DNA from: Crotophaga sulcirostris | Taxonomy: Eukaryota > Chordata > Aves > Cuculiformes > Crotophagidae | Direction of reading: 5' to 3' | Length of the DNA stretch: 64,000 bases | Assembly (NCBI GenBank): GCA_013397455.1 | Contig: VYZB01000170.1 | Coordinates: forward strand, 28,077-92,076 | In this document: positions 1 to 13,467 of the stretch, one piece after another | How the letters are laid out: every line of letters starts with the position of its first letter | Numbering within the stretch: the stretch's first letter is position 1 | Notes under the pieces: generated by a model | The model's database searches: none | What the model was told of the DNA's origin: nothing | Seen by the model: only the letters and a program-made list of their open reading frames with translations | Translations under genes and position numbers: made by a program

Positions 1-3000
1 TTCAGTGTAATTTACTTCAGCAAAAAATGAGATAAGGCAGATACTGGATTGCAGCAGCTCATGTGTGGTTTGCTGCGAGGATTGTACATGCACCACGTCC
101 TCCAGTGCATGTGTGCGTCGAGTGTGCAGAGGCTGAGCTGCCTGTGACCGAAGTACCATTGTTATCTGATTTTTATATACAGTCTGTGACAATGTGATGC
201 AGAAAGGAGGGTGAGGTAAACAGTCTCAAAGCCGGTAACCGCATCCACACCTGGTGCACCTCGATAAAATGTCTGTAAACAGTTTGTATAGAGTGAGGTT
301 ACGGCAAGGCTGGGGATGTCTAACGGCTCCTGGCGACCCAGGCGAGCACAAGGAGGGAAACACAGAGCTTTGGGGATGGTGGGGATGTCGGGGTGGAATA
401 GCCTGGGGGCAGCTGGTGTAATTAAACCCAGGATTTTGCCCTTCCACAGCTGTGGCTCTGCAGGTCAGCTTGCCAGGCAGCGTGTGGGACGAGCAGAGCG
501 TGGTCGGGGTGGCCGTGCCAGGGAGACACCTTGAGACAGCTCAGTGATGGCAGGGCCAGACAACTGTGATTGCCCCTCCACGTGATGTGACCTACTTAGG
601 AAGCACTGGTCAGCCCTCCACGCTGGGCACAACACTGACCGTTTCCTCTGTCCTCTTATTTCACATTTTCACTATCAGCTTCTTAATCTAGTGCAGCAGC
701 TTGCACCTCTGGTGGGGTTTTGCCGTGCCTGGCACTGGGATGCCTGGCAGGCTGTGGGGGACCAGGACCTGAGAAACCGCAGGAGAGCCGTGATGGGTGA
801 TGCTGGCCACCGGGAAGGAGACAGTGTGTGTTTTGAATTTGTCTTTCACGTTGCATGCTGTGGTTGTTGACATTCGGCTGTGCCTGTAGTTCTCTCTGCA
901 AGCAGGAAAGGGTTTGGGGTTTTGGTGAAGAGGAGGAAGGCTGACAATAAAAGGTGGCAAAGTGGCCCACTAAGTACCAAAAATGGGCTGGCTGAGGAAG
1001 GAGAAGGTTATTCAGAGAGAAAACTGAGGGGAAGAGGACAAAAAAGGAGCAGGTACAGGCAAGGTCGCAGTCTCTGCTCTTTCTGCACAGGCGCCGTGTC
1101 TTTAGGTACCACCATCTCCCTGGGGAAGGTGGGATGGTGGCTGTAGGGTGATAACAACAGTGAGCAGTGGCTGCATTGGGAAGGTGTTTTTCAGGGTTTC
1201 CAGGCTGAGCTAGAGTCTATCCAAATTCTGCAGCGGCTGAAGCGCAGCAAACAGGGACTTGTTAAGAAAGTGGAGCAAATAATAACGATCCGTCTGTTTA
1301 ATGCAGCTGAAAGGCATACTTCAAAGATAGTGTTATCCTAAAAAAGCCCGAGTATAGAGGGGAATATACTTGATCGTGGCTTCCAAGTTTTGATGGTAGC
1401 TTTGTAAGTAGGTCAGCAAACGGTAATATTTAAATTAATTCCTCTTTCTGGCAACTAGATGGAAATGTAGGTCTGGAAATGGGTAAATGTAGATTCTCTT
1501 CCCAGCTCTGCCACTCTGACAAGTCACTTCATCTTCTTGTGCCTAAGGGAAGAATACACCTTTGGGCTCTGCCCAGTAATCATCAGCCAAATGCTTCCCC
1601 ACCTATCTAAAGGGTTTTAGAATATGTGATTGAAAAGTGCAAAGTGTTATTAACATTGAATTAATGTCTGCCATTACAATATGTAATGGACTATTTCTGC
1701 ACACACCCCATTTCCTCCTGCTCGAATGTTTTGTCAGACAAGTCCAAGTGTTTACCAGCTTTATAGCTGGCCTAAAAAGAGCGAGCGAGCTGTGACTGCT
1801 GGTAGCTGGTGGAGCTGCCAGGCTTGTTTGCAGGATGGGATGTTCTGGGTGTGGGAGCTGGCAGCAGAGCAGAGCCACCAGCACCCAGCCGTGGCCTTGG
1901 CTGTTGGCAGCGGGGTCGGGGTGGCCACGCTGCCCCAACACCAGGCGCCCCTGAGCTGCCAAGCGCATCTCATGTGAAGCCTGTGCACCCATAGCTCCGT
2001 ACCGGAAGGCAAGGTGCCTTCACCGTGGGTGCTCGGTGGGTGCAGAAGTGCCACGCTTCCTGCCGGGGGTGGAGAGGACCAGGCTGGTCTGTGAAAGCAA
2101 GGGGGGACGCGCTGCCGGAGCACCTCCCTTTACCTCTTTTCTGGGAGCGGAGAGTTGCAGCCCTCCCACCGCCTGCACATCGTCAGCCAACAGCAGCATC
2201 CGCGCTCACCCGGGCAGAGCAACACCACCCAGTGCAAACTGCTTTAATTTCTAACTTGTCTAAATATATTGATTTTCTCTGTGTTGCTGACCCACAGCTG
2301 TACTTAAGGATATAAGCCTAGACCTTTAAAGGCAATGTTTCGGTTGTCTGCTCATCCTATCAGACAGAAATTCCCTGCCTGCTGGTTGCTCTTGCCCACT
2401 GCATTGGGTTCGCACACAAGTGCTCAGCAGCCCCACTTCACTTCTCATTATCACACCCTGCACAGACATTTCACTTCTTTTCTAAAATATCTTAACGTGT
2501 GGTGTGGGTTACTGTCTAGACTGCATCACTTGAACCAAATATATTCACTAATATAATATATTATTAGAGCTCACTAAAAGTAACAGACAAAGTACATTTC
2601 TTTGTTCACTCCCTAATTGTTTGTTCATTAGCTTGCTTGCTGATTCATAAAATATGAAAACCTCCAATAGGGTATCTAGTCACTAGTGCAAATTAGCTAG
2701 TTTCTAATGTACATAAATAAATTATAACCCTGCATTTACAATTTGCCTTTAGTACAAGCGCTGTGCGGAAGGGCTTTATCTCATCGGGAAAGAATTGGAT
2801 CTGCTGCTATGCACACAAAATGACAAGTAAAGGCAGAAGCTGGGAGTGCTGTATCCTACACTTGCAAAACACATTAGTGGCAAAAATGATCTCTTCACTG
2901 GTGGGTAGTCTGTTTTCTTCAGCTCAGAAGCTGGAATATGACATCCTTGGGTACCTGCCCTTGTAGCTAGGGCTGGACATTGAGCTGGTGTGAACGGACA

Positions 3001-4548
3001 TGGTCTGCATACTGGCAGCAGTTGGGAAAGCCCTGAAGTTTTCATTATCCCAGGGCTCTGTGTTTTCCTCTAATTTATGTGATCCACTTTGGTTCTTTCT
3101 CTCCAGCAGAAGCTCTTCCTACTTTTTGGCTATTCTTGTGGCTTATGAAATTGGTCCCGTGTCCTCAGATTCCTTAGAAACTTACCTCCAGGTAGGACTT
3201 GCCCATGTGCAAGATGCCCAGGGGATCTAAGATCATCTTCTTACAGTGCGTTTTTTTCTAGCATATAGAATTCTGTGGCAGGGAGTGTAATTCTCTAATA
3301 CAATGCAGAGATATAATTCTTCACTTCTTTCCATACCGCAATTAACATGCTCGTCACAAAGGGTATCATTCTCTAAAAATAGTGACTTTTTTAGATAAAA
3401 TTCTGAAGGCAGCTGTTTAATGTCTGCGTATTTTACTGGTTTAATCCCTTTTCAGTTCTGTAATTCTCTTAAATAATGAGTACAGGCTATCTGGGATAAG
3501 CTCACAGTACAAGTTGTGGCTCACGCTGCACAACCTGTCTACGAGAGAAGTTTGCGCTAGGGCAGCTTCCCCACCAGTGGGTCAGGGTCCCACGGAGAGA
3601 GGACCAAAATCCAAGCAGCACAACCTGTATTTTAGTTATTAAAAACTCAGGTCTTGTCTGATTTGTTTGAGCACTAAGGATTTATGGTCATAAATGCCTT
3701 GTGTTGCTAAATTGATGGGTACTGCCTCTTCCATGGGCAACATTGCCAAAGTCCTCACTGTGGGGAAGGACCTGCAGGTGCTCACGTAGGTAAATGGTTT
3801 CACATAAATGGATGGTCTTGTCAAAACCAGCCTAATAATTTGTACCTAAAATTATTTGTATGTATTTGTGTTTGCGATTGTTGGATTTATACATGCAAGA
3901 TCAAGGACTTAGTTTGTATTTTTTTTCTGTTTAATACATAAAAGCTTTATTGAGGTCTCTGCTGCATAAATAAGTCCTGTTGAATTTGAATAGCAACCAC
4001 TCATACGCCTTTCTTGAGCACACCTAGGTACTCATAAAATTTCAATATCTATGATAAACTGAAGGGTATTCCAGCAGGTCAGGATACAACATTTAAAATG
4101 ATGGGTTACCAGCAATTTAGGCTCAACAAATGTGTATTTTTGACAGATTGAAGTATACACTTTCTCAGCTTCTTTCACTGCAGTTGATGAAACAGAGATT
4201 AGGATGATGTGGGGTTTGTCTCTTCGGTTATTTTACCTCAGTACTGCACCATTACTTTAACTGACTTTACCTCAAAGCCTGTCAAACTTCCTTTTCTTTG
4301 CTAAATTTGCTCATGTATTCTCCACTTGCTCACATGCCCAACACCCCAATCTCTGACAGACTTGGGGAGAACCCTGCTCAGAGTCCTGTCATTGGTTTCT
4401 CTGTCGTTACGTGTCTGAAATGTTCCCAGGTGATAACCCTGGTGCACCTCATCGCTGCAGCAGGCCAAGGCTCTTCCAGACATTGAGCACTGGCACTTAG
4501 GAGGGGACTTCATCCACAGACAGAGTAGTGAAAGCTAAATGCCCATCC

Positions 4549-4620
4549 TGAAGACATTTTAGGACCTCCATAGTATCATAAGGGATCATTTCTCTTGCAC
4601 GTTTTGAATTTGAAAATCCT
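4549..4620 (+). repeat. Left arm of a 72-bp near-perfect inverted repeat
   Basis: This 72-bp stretch starts TGAAGACATTTTAGG and ends TTGAAAATCCT. It is the reverse complement of 6060-6131 with a single mismatch (position 31 of the arm). The flanks diverge abruptly on both sides. No target-site duplication is visible outside the arms. Origin is unclear: terminal repeats of a foldback or DNA-transposon-like element, two opposite insertions of one repeat, or a local inverted duplication. Confidence 0.9.
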
Positions 4621-4713
4621 AAGGCACAATTCGTGTGGTCTGGGAGCTGGCAGGGGTTATGGTGCGTTCTCCACATTCACCAGGAGCCTGCAATCTGCTG
4701 TGCTCTAAGTGTA

Positions 4714-4761
4714 GGGCAGTTAGATCATCAAAACAAAGGGCAGTTAGATCATCAAAACATT
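4714..4761. repeat. 24-bp tandem duplication
   Basis: Two copies of a unit beginning GGGCAGTTAGATCATCAAAA, period 24, lying inside the inverted-repeat interval. Probably a slippage duplication. Confidence 0.85.
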
Positions 4762-6059
4762 TGGAATCTTGCTTTGCAAAGTTGGGGGCACCTTTGCCCC
4801 TTGGTTTGACACTGTCCGGGTTTCAAATGAGTTTTTTCTTGCTTGATCAATCATGGATTTCTGTCATTTTGTCAGTATTGTGCTTCAACAATAAAAGAGA
4901 ATTAGTTCTAGATAATTAACCCACAAATCTCTAATCTCTAGTTTATGAAGGAAAAGTACAGGAGTGGTAAAATCTCGTCAGTACCAGTACGTGATGCTGC
5001 AAAGGCCTGCAGAACAACTCCGAACGGCGTCATTCAGAAATTCTCTTTCATCTTCATCTCATTCTGCTTGAATTTCTTCATTTAATTGTTCAAATCATTG
5101 GCTGCACTCAGGTTCTTACATTGTTGGTTTGCTGTGCGTGTAATACTATCCAGGTCTCTTTGCAGATGACCAGATTAAGTAAAAGAAAATGAATTATGCT
5201 TATTTCTGTGCTTTAGGTGTTTTTTCATGTGTACTGCCCTATGCAAAACAAGGAATATAATTCTTTAATGTTTTCTTTAGATCCTAACTCTAATCCAGCC
5301 TCTCCAGCTCCACCTGACTTACATGTGAACATAATTTTCTTCGCTGTACAATTTTTCCACGTGATTGAAGGTGAAGGTTCTTGAAAGTTCTAGATCAACA
5401 TCTCTTCTTTTAGGTTGCAATCATTATTACTTTTTCTGTCCATTGAGTTCTCTGCCTCCCTCTTGGTATTAGGAGTAATTGGGGTGCTGATATTTTCTGT
5501 TGCTTGAGTTTTTGTGACCACTAGAAATTGCTTTCCAAGGCCACCACACAGCTCCCTGAAGAAGACAATTTTCATTCACTGCTGGTTCTGTCTGGATTCA
5601 GGATGACTGTAAGGCAAAATATTTTACTGTAGATACTGAGAGTTTTAAAGTCCTCAAGCAAGCTTGCATTTAAAAGGAAGAGTTGCTAAATTCAACACAT
5701 GTAATTGACATATAATTTGAAATAATAGCTTTACAGCAGTGTCTGCGTAGAATTTGACCTATATATTCCTTAGAATTGGTGACCATGTGGAGGAAGGAGA
5801 GAGCTTGACCCAGCTTGACATTCAGATCCCAGAGGAAGGCTGCATGACTAACATTAAAAAAAAGCCATTTAATTTAAGGCTGGGAATTGCATCATGAAAT
5901 CACAAGCTGACAACCATGGAACCTGATCTGGGCATTTTTAGGAGCCATTCCATCTGAATTAAGAAAAAATAGTTAACAGGTTTCTTTTGGAAAGCAACTG
6001 TAAATATATCAACTTCTAATCACTTCACTTGGTTAAGGGCACCTCTTCTGCAGATGAAG

Positions 6060-6131
6060 AGGATTTTCAAATTCAAAACGTGCAAGAGAAATGATCCCTT
6101 TTGATACTATGGAGGTCCTAAAATGTCTTCA
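6060..6131 (-). repeat. Right arm of the 72-bp inverted repeat
   Basis: Reverse complement of 4549-4620 at 71 of 72 positions, 1439 bp away. The enclosed sequence is AT-rich with no convincing ORF. The longest frame inside is about 60 residues and resembles nothing I know. Confidence 0.9.
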
Positions 6132-9100
6132 CTGTTGCCAGGTGGTGGTGATCCTATTTTTTCACAATACCTCTACATAAAATTATCCCAATCCCACAAA
6201 CCGTATCATTTCATGGATGTTCTGCTGGCAGAGAGGCCTCTAAGGTTTTAGAGACTTGAATGGAGGCAGGTGCCTTTTTTGTCTTCCAGGCTTCCCAGAA
6301 ATCCTAGTGATGCTGTGGGGTTTCTCCTGTCCTTGGAGGAACTGCCCCCCTTGGGAGAAGATAGAGTGACAGTGGGGGTAGTTATTTGCATGTTCCTGGG
6401 GCAGAAGACTGTGTGTCCAGCACATTCTTCTCCTGCATCTCTGGGCCACTCTGTCCTCTCCATTTTCCCATTCTTGGCTCAGTGACAGCAGGTAGATCAC
6501 ACACGAAGGGAGGAGGTGCAGCAGCACAGTGGTGCTTACAGAACAGGGAATTAAGCCAGTGACACCAGTATCCCGAGTACCAAACTCCCCAGGGAGCAAA
6601 TGAGGTCGGTGCCTAAGGACAGCAGCATCCTCGGGTACCACACTGGGGTTCTACTGTTTCCACAGCCCCACCCATTGCCCTGCATTGTAGCATAGCATAT
6701 TCTTGATCAGCTTTATGGAAAAGACTGTTTTCTATCAATTGTTTCGTTCTCTGTGTTTCATATGCGTGGAATGTCCTGACTTCCATATGTAGCAGAAGTG
6801 GCCTTTGGGGTCATCACTTTGGTTGTATGACATAGTGCATTATTTAGGGGGATTCACCAGGCTGTATCACCGTGCCCACTGGTGTACTTGGTTAAGATAT
6901 AACATGTGCTGTGAGCATCAGATCGGGAGAGAGCAGAAAAGGAGCAAAATGTTGCTACTCTGATGTATTTTTTAAAGCTCTGCTTCTTAAATGGTGAGCA
7001 GAGTACGCTGAGAGCTGGTCGCTGCTCTCCTGCTCCCTTCAACAACAGGTTCACAGAGATTTGATTTTCCCTTGCAAAGACAATGAGTAAAATCAGCTGG
7101 AAAAGAGGGGGGAGTCAGCTCTGCTCTCTGGTGGAGAGAGCATGGGTGAAGTGTTTTCCCAAGTGCTGGGGCCACCACCAGTTGAGGAGATCCGAGCTAA
7201 TGCTGGGTCACCCAAAAATATGCCCGGAGAGAGGGAGGGGAGAAGCTTGAGCTGCTGTAATCACAGGTAGGAGTGGAAATGCCTGGAAACGATCCATCAG
7301 CAACGGGTGGGCCTCTCCTTGGAAAGGCTGGGAATAACTCCTGTGCCCCACCAGCAAATGTGTGCTGACATGGTCTGGTACAGTGCTTTCCTTTTCAGCC
7401 TATCTAATCGTCTCAGCAACACATTTATATGGATATTTATATAAAAATCTGTTTTTATGTTTCGTTTCCAAGCCACCACACATGGATTTACTTGTGAGTA
7501 ATGGATGAGTCGGCAGGGTATAAGTGCTCATTACTCACAGGGAGCGTGCAGGGAGGTACTTGGAGCTGTGGCGAGGGCCGGGTGTATCCCCAGTTCATCC
7601 CGTCCCTGAACGCTGGGCATCACCGCCCGGAGCACCCGCACTGCTGATGCTGCAGGAGCTGGGACAAGGAGCTCAGCTCACCTGTCCCTGTTTTTTTGGT
7701 TTGTCATTGTAAACTAAGCCTAGACCATGTCATAGAGTGCAAGGCAAAGATAAAGTCTAATTTCTGCATCTTCTGCCTTCCACTGCTGTTTGTGGAAGGG
7801 AGGTGACAAGTGACATTGGGTAGCCACAAACTCTCTTAAATGAGGATTACATTACCTACAAAGAATGTAGGCAAGCCAGATTGAGTGGTGCAACTTTCTG
7901 AACAAAAGACTAGCAACCAGTTTTAATGAGAGTATCTGGTCATTCACAAATTGATTCACCTTCTTTTCCCTCAGTCAGATCTTTCTGTTTAAAGCACCTG
8001 CTAAAAAGGGAGCAATATATTCAAGTGTCTGGGTGGTAAAAAGTGGGTTTAGAGCCCTGGGCTTGCTCTCCGTTCTTTAGCCAATGTACAGAGCAAAGAA
8101 AAGGCTCCCATAGCATGGGAAGCCAGGAGCAGAGATGGGGAATTGGGATCTGTGCCCTAGAGCCTGAAGTACCCAGTCTGCAAAATCTCATGCTGTGGGT
8201 TGGGTGGAAAACCAGAGCGATAATTGAAGCAGAGAGACTGAATTTAGGAACAGAGCAGAACAAATTAACGTGCGGTCCTGGAGGGTGATTATTCCTGCTT
8301 CTGTGCCTGAGAATGCCTGGGCTCATCCCATATCACAGAGATGCACAGAGGGAGGGAGGTGAAGGATTAGCTTCTCCTTCTGTTCAGAATACAGTCTAGA
8401 CCAACCCTAGCCAGACCAGAAAGACAACATGGCATGGAAATCAAAACACAGGCTCCTCTTTCGCTAATGGTACACAGGATACAGTGGGGCCAGTGTGAGG
8501 TTTTTTGCTTGTGGTCGAGAATTTAACTTTCTTTTTTCTGAACGTGCGCTAACGTAAGACACTTTGGGGGTGAGGGTTTCAAATGAAACAGGATTCTGTG
8601 CATGCAGAAGTTGCTTGTTTGCAAATACAGTGATGTGAATTTAAACCCCTTGTGGTTTACCATGGAAAATACAGACATGGTGTTTTTCACCCAAACTTTG
8701 CTACACTCAGACTGAAGGCAGAGGAGACCGTGTAGCTCAAGCAGTGAAGAATTTCAGTTTTGAAACTAAAATCAGCTTCCTCGGTGTGCGCGCAGACGAA
8801 TACAGATAAACACAGACACACACACACGCTGCTGCAGGGTGATTTCCTCGTACCGTTTTTGTTTGCCGGGCGGTTGGGTTGGTAGCGAGCAGCAGCCTGT
8901 GGCCACCTCGGAGCTGTGGGTGAGTGAAGCTCTGACATCCCAGCCTTGGAGCAAGGGGTTTGCGTGGCAGGACCTCACTGCAGCCGTGGGAGGGAGTCAG
9001 CACTCGTCTGGGGGTTGCCTGAGCTGTATTCTGTGCAAACTGAACAGGCAGTTAGCCTCTACATGTCTTTGTAGACTACTTGAAGTCTTTGTAAGTCTTT

Positions 9101-11594
9101 AATTTATAAGTGCTTTCCCAGAAATCAGGCATTAAAATTTTCCTCGCCTTTGCTCATAGAAGACCTAAACACTTTAGCATCCCACATGGATGACAGTGTT
9201 TTCCCACCGTGAATGCAGCAAGGAAAAGGTAGGATATGGCCCTTCTGCAGGAGCTAAGAAAGCCAGGAAGAGTTACTTGTGCACAGGACTCATCCAGGCT
9301 GCCTCTGCTCTGCTGCCAAACGCACTGGAGATCAACATCTAGGGAGTAAAGCCCAAAAATACAAGGAGGATCAGGAGTCCTTTCGTGTCCCTTAGCAGCA
9401 CAGTTAGGGCTGCTACCTGTTTTCCAGTGACTTGTGCCTGTGAAAGGAAGGGCAGGATGTGAGTCTGAGTGGTGCAGTTATTTGTTACTTAAAAATTAAG
9501 GGGAAAAAGTATGGCTGACCAGATCTACAGTGCATCGTCTGAAATGGCAAGTTTCTGCTTTGTGACTGGGAAAAAAGCAGTATCTCCCAGTACAGACTGT
9601 GCAGAGGACGCTTGGATGTATTTATCATTACGCATTAATGGGGTGGGTGAGAAAATTGCCTTCCACATTTGTAATTGCTTTTACTTTTGATTCCTCCTGT
9701 GGTGTTGAAGGTTTACAATCTGTAACACAACATGTTCAGTCAACCTGCCCTGGAGGAAACAGATTTCATGTGTAGTTGGTGCAGGGACACACGGTGAGCT
9801 GAATACAGAGCATCAGCTACAACTGGGAGAGCCAAGACATGAGCATTTTTCACATGGCAACAATTTTGTGAGGACTTTGCTTGAATGTACAATTTAGCAA
9901 AAAAATTAAATCTGGTTTTGATTTAGAATGAGATGTGTTAGGGCTAAGCTTTGGGCTGGTAGAGATCTATGAATAAGCACAAACTGCAGCTGGAAGTGAG
10001 CCTGGGAACCAGGACAGAGCACTGATCCACACGGGGGTTAGGGCTGCTGGGAGGCACTGGGTAGGAGGGGAAAATTTTAGGATTAAGATTTGGCTGAGAA
10101 AAGCTGCTTCTCAGTTCCCAGGATACAGTACTTAACTGGTGTTTTCTCCCTGACCTTTACCCAATACCTTGAGCCTTGGTCACCAGTGCCTTGCTGGCTG
10201 TGGTTGGCAACGTAGCCTGAGGGTGCTCAACAGTTCTCAGGTGGCTTCAGTGACCTCCTGTAGAGCAATCTCAGTGGTTTCACCTGGTTCAAATTCTAAT
10301 CTGGGATTGCCAGCCCAGCCATAGTAATGTCTCCCTCTTCCCAAAACTAAATATACTCTGAGATTAATAATGACTCCAGATGTGACAGTGCATTCAGAGT
10401 CCACCATATCATCTGCTGAAGTCAAACTCTAACCCTGACCTCAACCTCAGCCCTTTCACCGCTCCTGTGACTGCTGGTGACCCCAGATATCAAAGGAGTC
10501 ACAGATTCAGTCAACATGAGCTTTCAGTTTTGGTGCTGTCTCCTCCAAATCCCTTTATTATCCTGTCGCATCACTTCTTCTGATAAAACTATAATTCTCA
10601 TCCTTCCCAAACTCATGCAGCCATCACCAGTCCCAGAAGAAACTGGTCTCAAAGAGCACCACGACTTCTCCCCTTACTTTGCTCATCAGCCTGTACTCAA
10701 CCTTCTCATGACCTGACTTCATCTGTTCATCCTGGTTTGTAATCCTAACGCCTACTGCAACCTCAACACCTTTGCTTTCCCCTTGTCAGACACTAACCCT
10801 AACCAAAGCTCTCACCCAAGCCATAAAGATGCAAGTTATATTCAACCTGCCTTAAAATGGGGTCCCGATGGCGCTGCTACAATGCTTTTTTTTGGTAGAA
10901 ACCACACTAAGATCCCATGAGCTGGGACTGGCATCGGGTCTGGGGTTAATATTGTTCTCCAAATTAAGTTCAGGGTTTAGTTTAGGCTCGCATTTCACAG
11001 GAGCCTTGAGCTGGGAAAAAAGTGGGAGGGGGCTGATGATGTGGAAAACCTCTGGTCAAGGGTGCTGTTTTCCCGAGCGAGTGGGTCAGGGAGTGTCCTG
11101 TCCCACATTTACCTGCCTGCTGTCACATGGATAAAATAAAAATTGGTGCCATAGGTGCATGGTCTGACAAAAGACTTCCTTGGGAAAAACAGGCTTCAAG
11201 GAAGAATATCTGATGTCGTCACTGTGAGATGACTGGGCTAGAACAGTTTCCTTAATTAACCTCCTGTAAATAAGGTGCTTTGATGGACTGCAGCTTAGCA
11301 GTGGTGCAGAGATCTATTTCTGAGGAAATTCTTCTGAATTCCAGAAGAGGTAAAGATGCTTTGACTGCAAAGGTACTGTATCCAATAATAGCTCTAAAGT
11401 TCGCAAGCAAATCTTTGATCTCTTCTGTTTCATGACTCCACATCCCTTTTGAAAGACAGCTGAGTCTTCAACCCCCACAGAAAAATTCAGCTGTTTTTTT
11501 CCTTATCTTGCTTACAACATATGCAGGCAGGTGGCTGTTCCTGAGGGAATGACCTTCCCTTCTTTACACCTTGGTGACAAATGCTAAAGAAATA

Positions 11595-11654
11595 GGAGTG
11601 GAGTGGAGTGGAATGGAGTGAAATAGAGTAGAGTAGACTAGAATAGAATAGAGT
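11595..11654. repeat. Pentanucleotide (GAGTG/GAATA)n microsatellite
   Basis: About 60 bp of imperfect five-base repeats grading from GAGTG to GAATG to GAGTA to GAATA. A related short GGAATGGAAT patch occurs near 21760-21790. Confidence 0.8.
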
Positions 11655-12486
11655 TTGGGATTTAAGTAATTAACAGTTCAAAAACTGTCAGAAGAAGAGA
11701 CGCTCCAGGCTGTTTCCATGCTTGCTCGCAACTTGAGGCCAAAGTCCCCCCAAACAGCACGTCCCTGTGTTGCAGACCATCCCAACCAAGGCTGCACGAG
11801 GATACACTACTCCATTTCCAAGCCTGTGCTGAGTGACAGTCGCCCAGCGGTACTGGGGAGCCAAGCCATCTGCACGCCCCTCCTGGGAGCTGCACACATC
11901 TGTGAGCACATCCTTTCTCATTTGATGCATCCCATCTGAGAGGTGGAGGCTCCTATTCAAACCCGTCCCCACTGTGCCCATGGCCATGAGAGAATAAAGC
12001 CACGCACCCAGAAGTTAGTTCAGAGAAGCAGTCACAAGTTTTTCCATTGATTTCCGTTCAGACTTCCAAAGGTACTTTTTCTTTTCTCTGTGTTTTATAA
12101 AGCTCTGCATTACACCTACTTTCAGCTATAAATAAAAAATAATCATGTGCATTTAACACTTATTAAAATTCTTTTTAAATTTATATGCAAACGAGGAGCA
12201 GCCACAGGCTCCTGGCAGGTTGCCGATAAAGCCCTTTGTTCTGCAAAGATCGTACACCACCGATGAGGCAGATAAATTTGTCTTCAGTGCCATAGTCTTG
12301 TCTTTGCTCTGAATCTTTTTTATAACTACTGGAAGGTGTAGGTTGAGAAATGCTGGTTTGATTAGCTGGGCTTGTGGTTGGTCCCTTTTCATGCCAAAAT
12401 CATTTAAGTGTTCCAGACGTGGCATACACCCATGGAATCTACAAATATATCTCTCCCCAGTGCGTCATAATTCCTGGGGTAGTAAG

Positions 12487-12540
12487 TGATGAATCATCAG
12501 GATCTAATGGGAAGATAAGCTAATTAGCATTAATCAGAGC
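12487..12540. promoter_or_regulatory. Candidate regulatory cluster: palindrome, GATA site, homeodomain sites
   Basis: Within 54 bp there is the odd-centred palindrome TGATGAATCATCA (12487-12499), an AGATAAG GATA-type site (12513-12519), TAATTAG and TAATCAG. Such clusters occur in enhancers, and GATA factors are known regulators of TCF7 in T cells, but the motifs are short and this is an inference only. Confidence 0.25.
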
Positions 12541-13348
12541 TCCTGCCCGAGGTGGGAAAATGCTAGGTGAGCAGTCTCTTGGCTGCCATTGCAGTTAGTT
12601 AATTATTTTATTTTCATTTATTTCGATTTTACAAATCGGGCTCTTCAAAGCTCCCAAGCTCATAGACTGGTAGTCTTCAGTGCTGTGCAAAATTTAACAG
12701 CCCTTTCATGTCCCTCAGTCTCCATCCTGCCCTGATCTCACCCATCATCTCGCTTCTTGCATTGCCTGGGAGTCCACAGACCTTGGCTGGGTCACGTTGT
12801 GGTGTGTGATGGCTGCTGGACTGAGAAGTTTCACCCTGCAAGAAATCTGCCTGCAGCCCCCTCCCATTAAAGTTGTTGACTATCTCCAGAATTTATATTA
12901 CTCTTAATTTATTGCAATACCACAGAAAAGAGAGGTCTCATCCTGCATAGTAGGTGGTGATGAGAAATATTTCCCTTACACAGAGTAGTTGTGGTATCAG
13001 GCTGTGTACCCTTCTTTCCCCTTGGGGACTAACTTTTTGTAGATATTTTAAAAATTCATTTTACAGTGGTTTTCCTCTAGTAATGTACCTTCTAGTAAAA
13101 AATCCCAAGCAACAGGGATGACTTCAAATACTTTCTTACGTGTCTGCCTGGGTGCCAGCTGTCGTAGCCTGGTCAGGGCAGGGGTGTTGCAATCAGCATT
13201 CCCGTCTGTGGTGCAGAAGGATGAGGAATTCATTCTCAGCAAAAAGGCGCCATCCAACACCACCCTCCGTGACTGCTGGCCTGTTTGAAGGATTGTTTAT
13301 GACAAATTCCTTTTTCGTATTGGCATCTGCAGTGTGCCTCTAGATTTT

Positions 13349-13467
13349 GAAATCATAGAGTTGTGGAATGGTGCGGGTTGGAAGGGACTTAAAGCCCACC
13401 CAGTCCCACCCCCTGCCATGGGCAGGGACACCTCCCACTGGATCAAGGGGCTCAAAGCAGCCTCACT
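13349..13467 (-). mobile_element. CR1 LINE 3'-end fragment
   Basis: Antisense CR1 tail. It opens with a degenerate ATCATAGAGTTGTGGAATGG, then the GGTTGGAAGGGAC block and the CCATGGGCAGGGACACCTCC block. Only about 120 bp are present, 5'-truncated as is usual for CR1. Confidence 0.9.

Larger units (their letters stand above)
1..13348. other. Non-coding region, probably 5' intron or upstream of TCF7
   Basis: No exon, RNA gene or intact element is recognised here apart from the inverted repeat, small tandem repeats and motif cluster listed separately. All ORFs are short and lack family resemblance. The beta-catenin-binding exons of TCF7 were looked for by their MYKETVYSAFNLLMHY motif and not found. 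Confidence 0.7.

Noticed and set aside
10428..10803. CTAACCCT-type words resembling telomere repeats (also near 38630)
   Set aside because: Only isolated one- or two-unit matches in a pyrimidine-rich stretch; no array.
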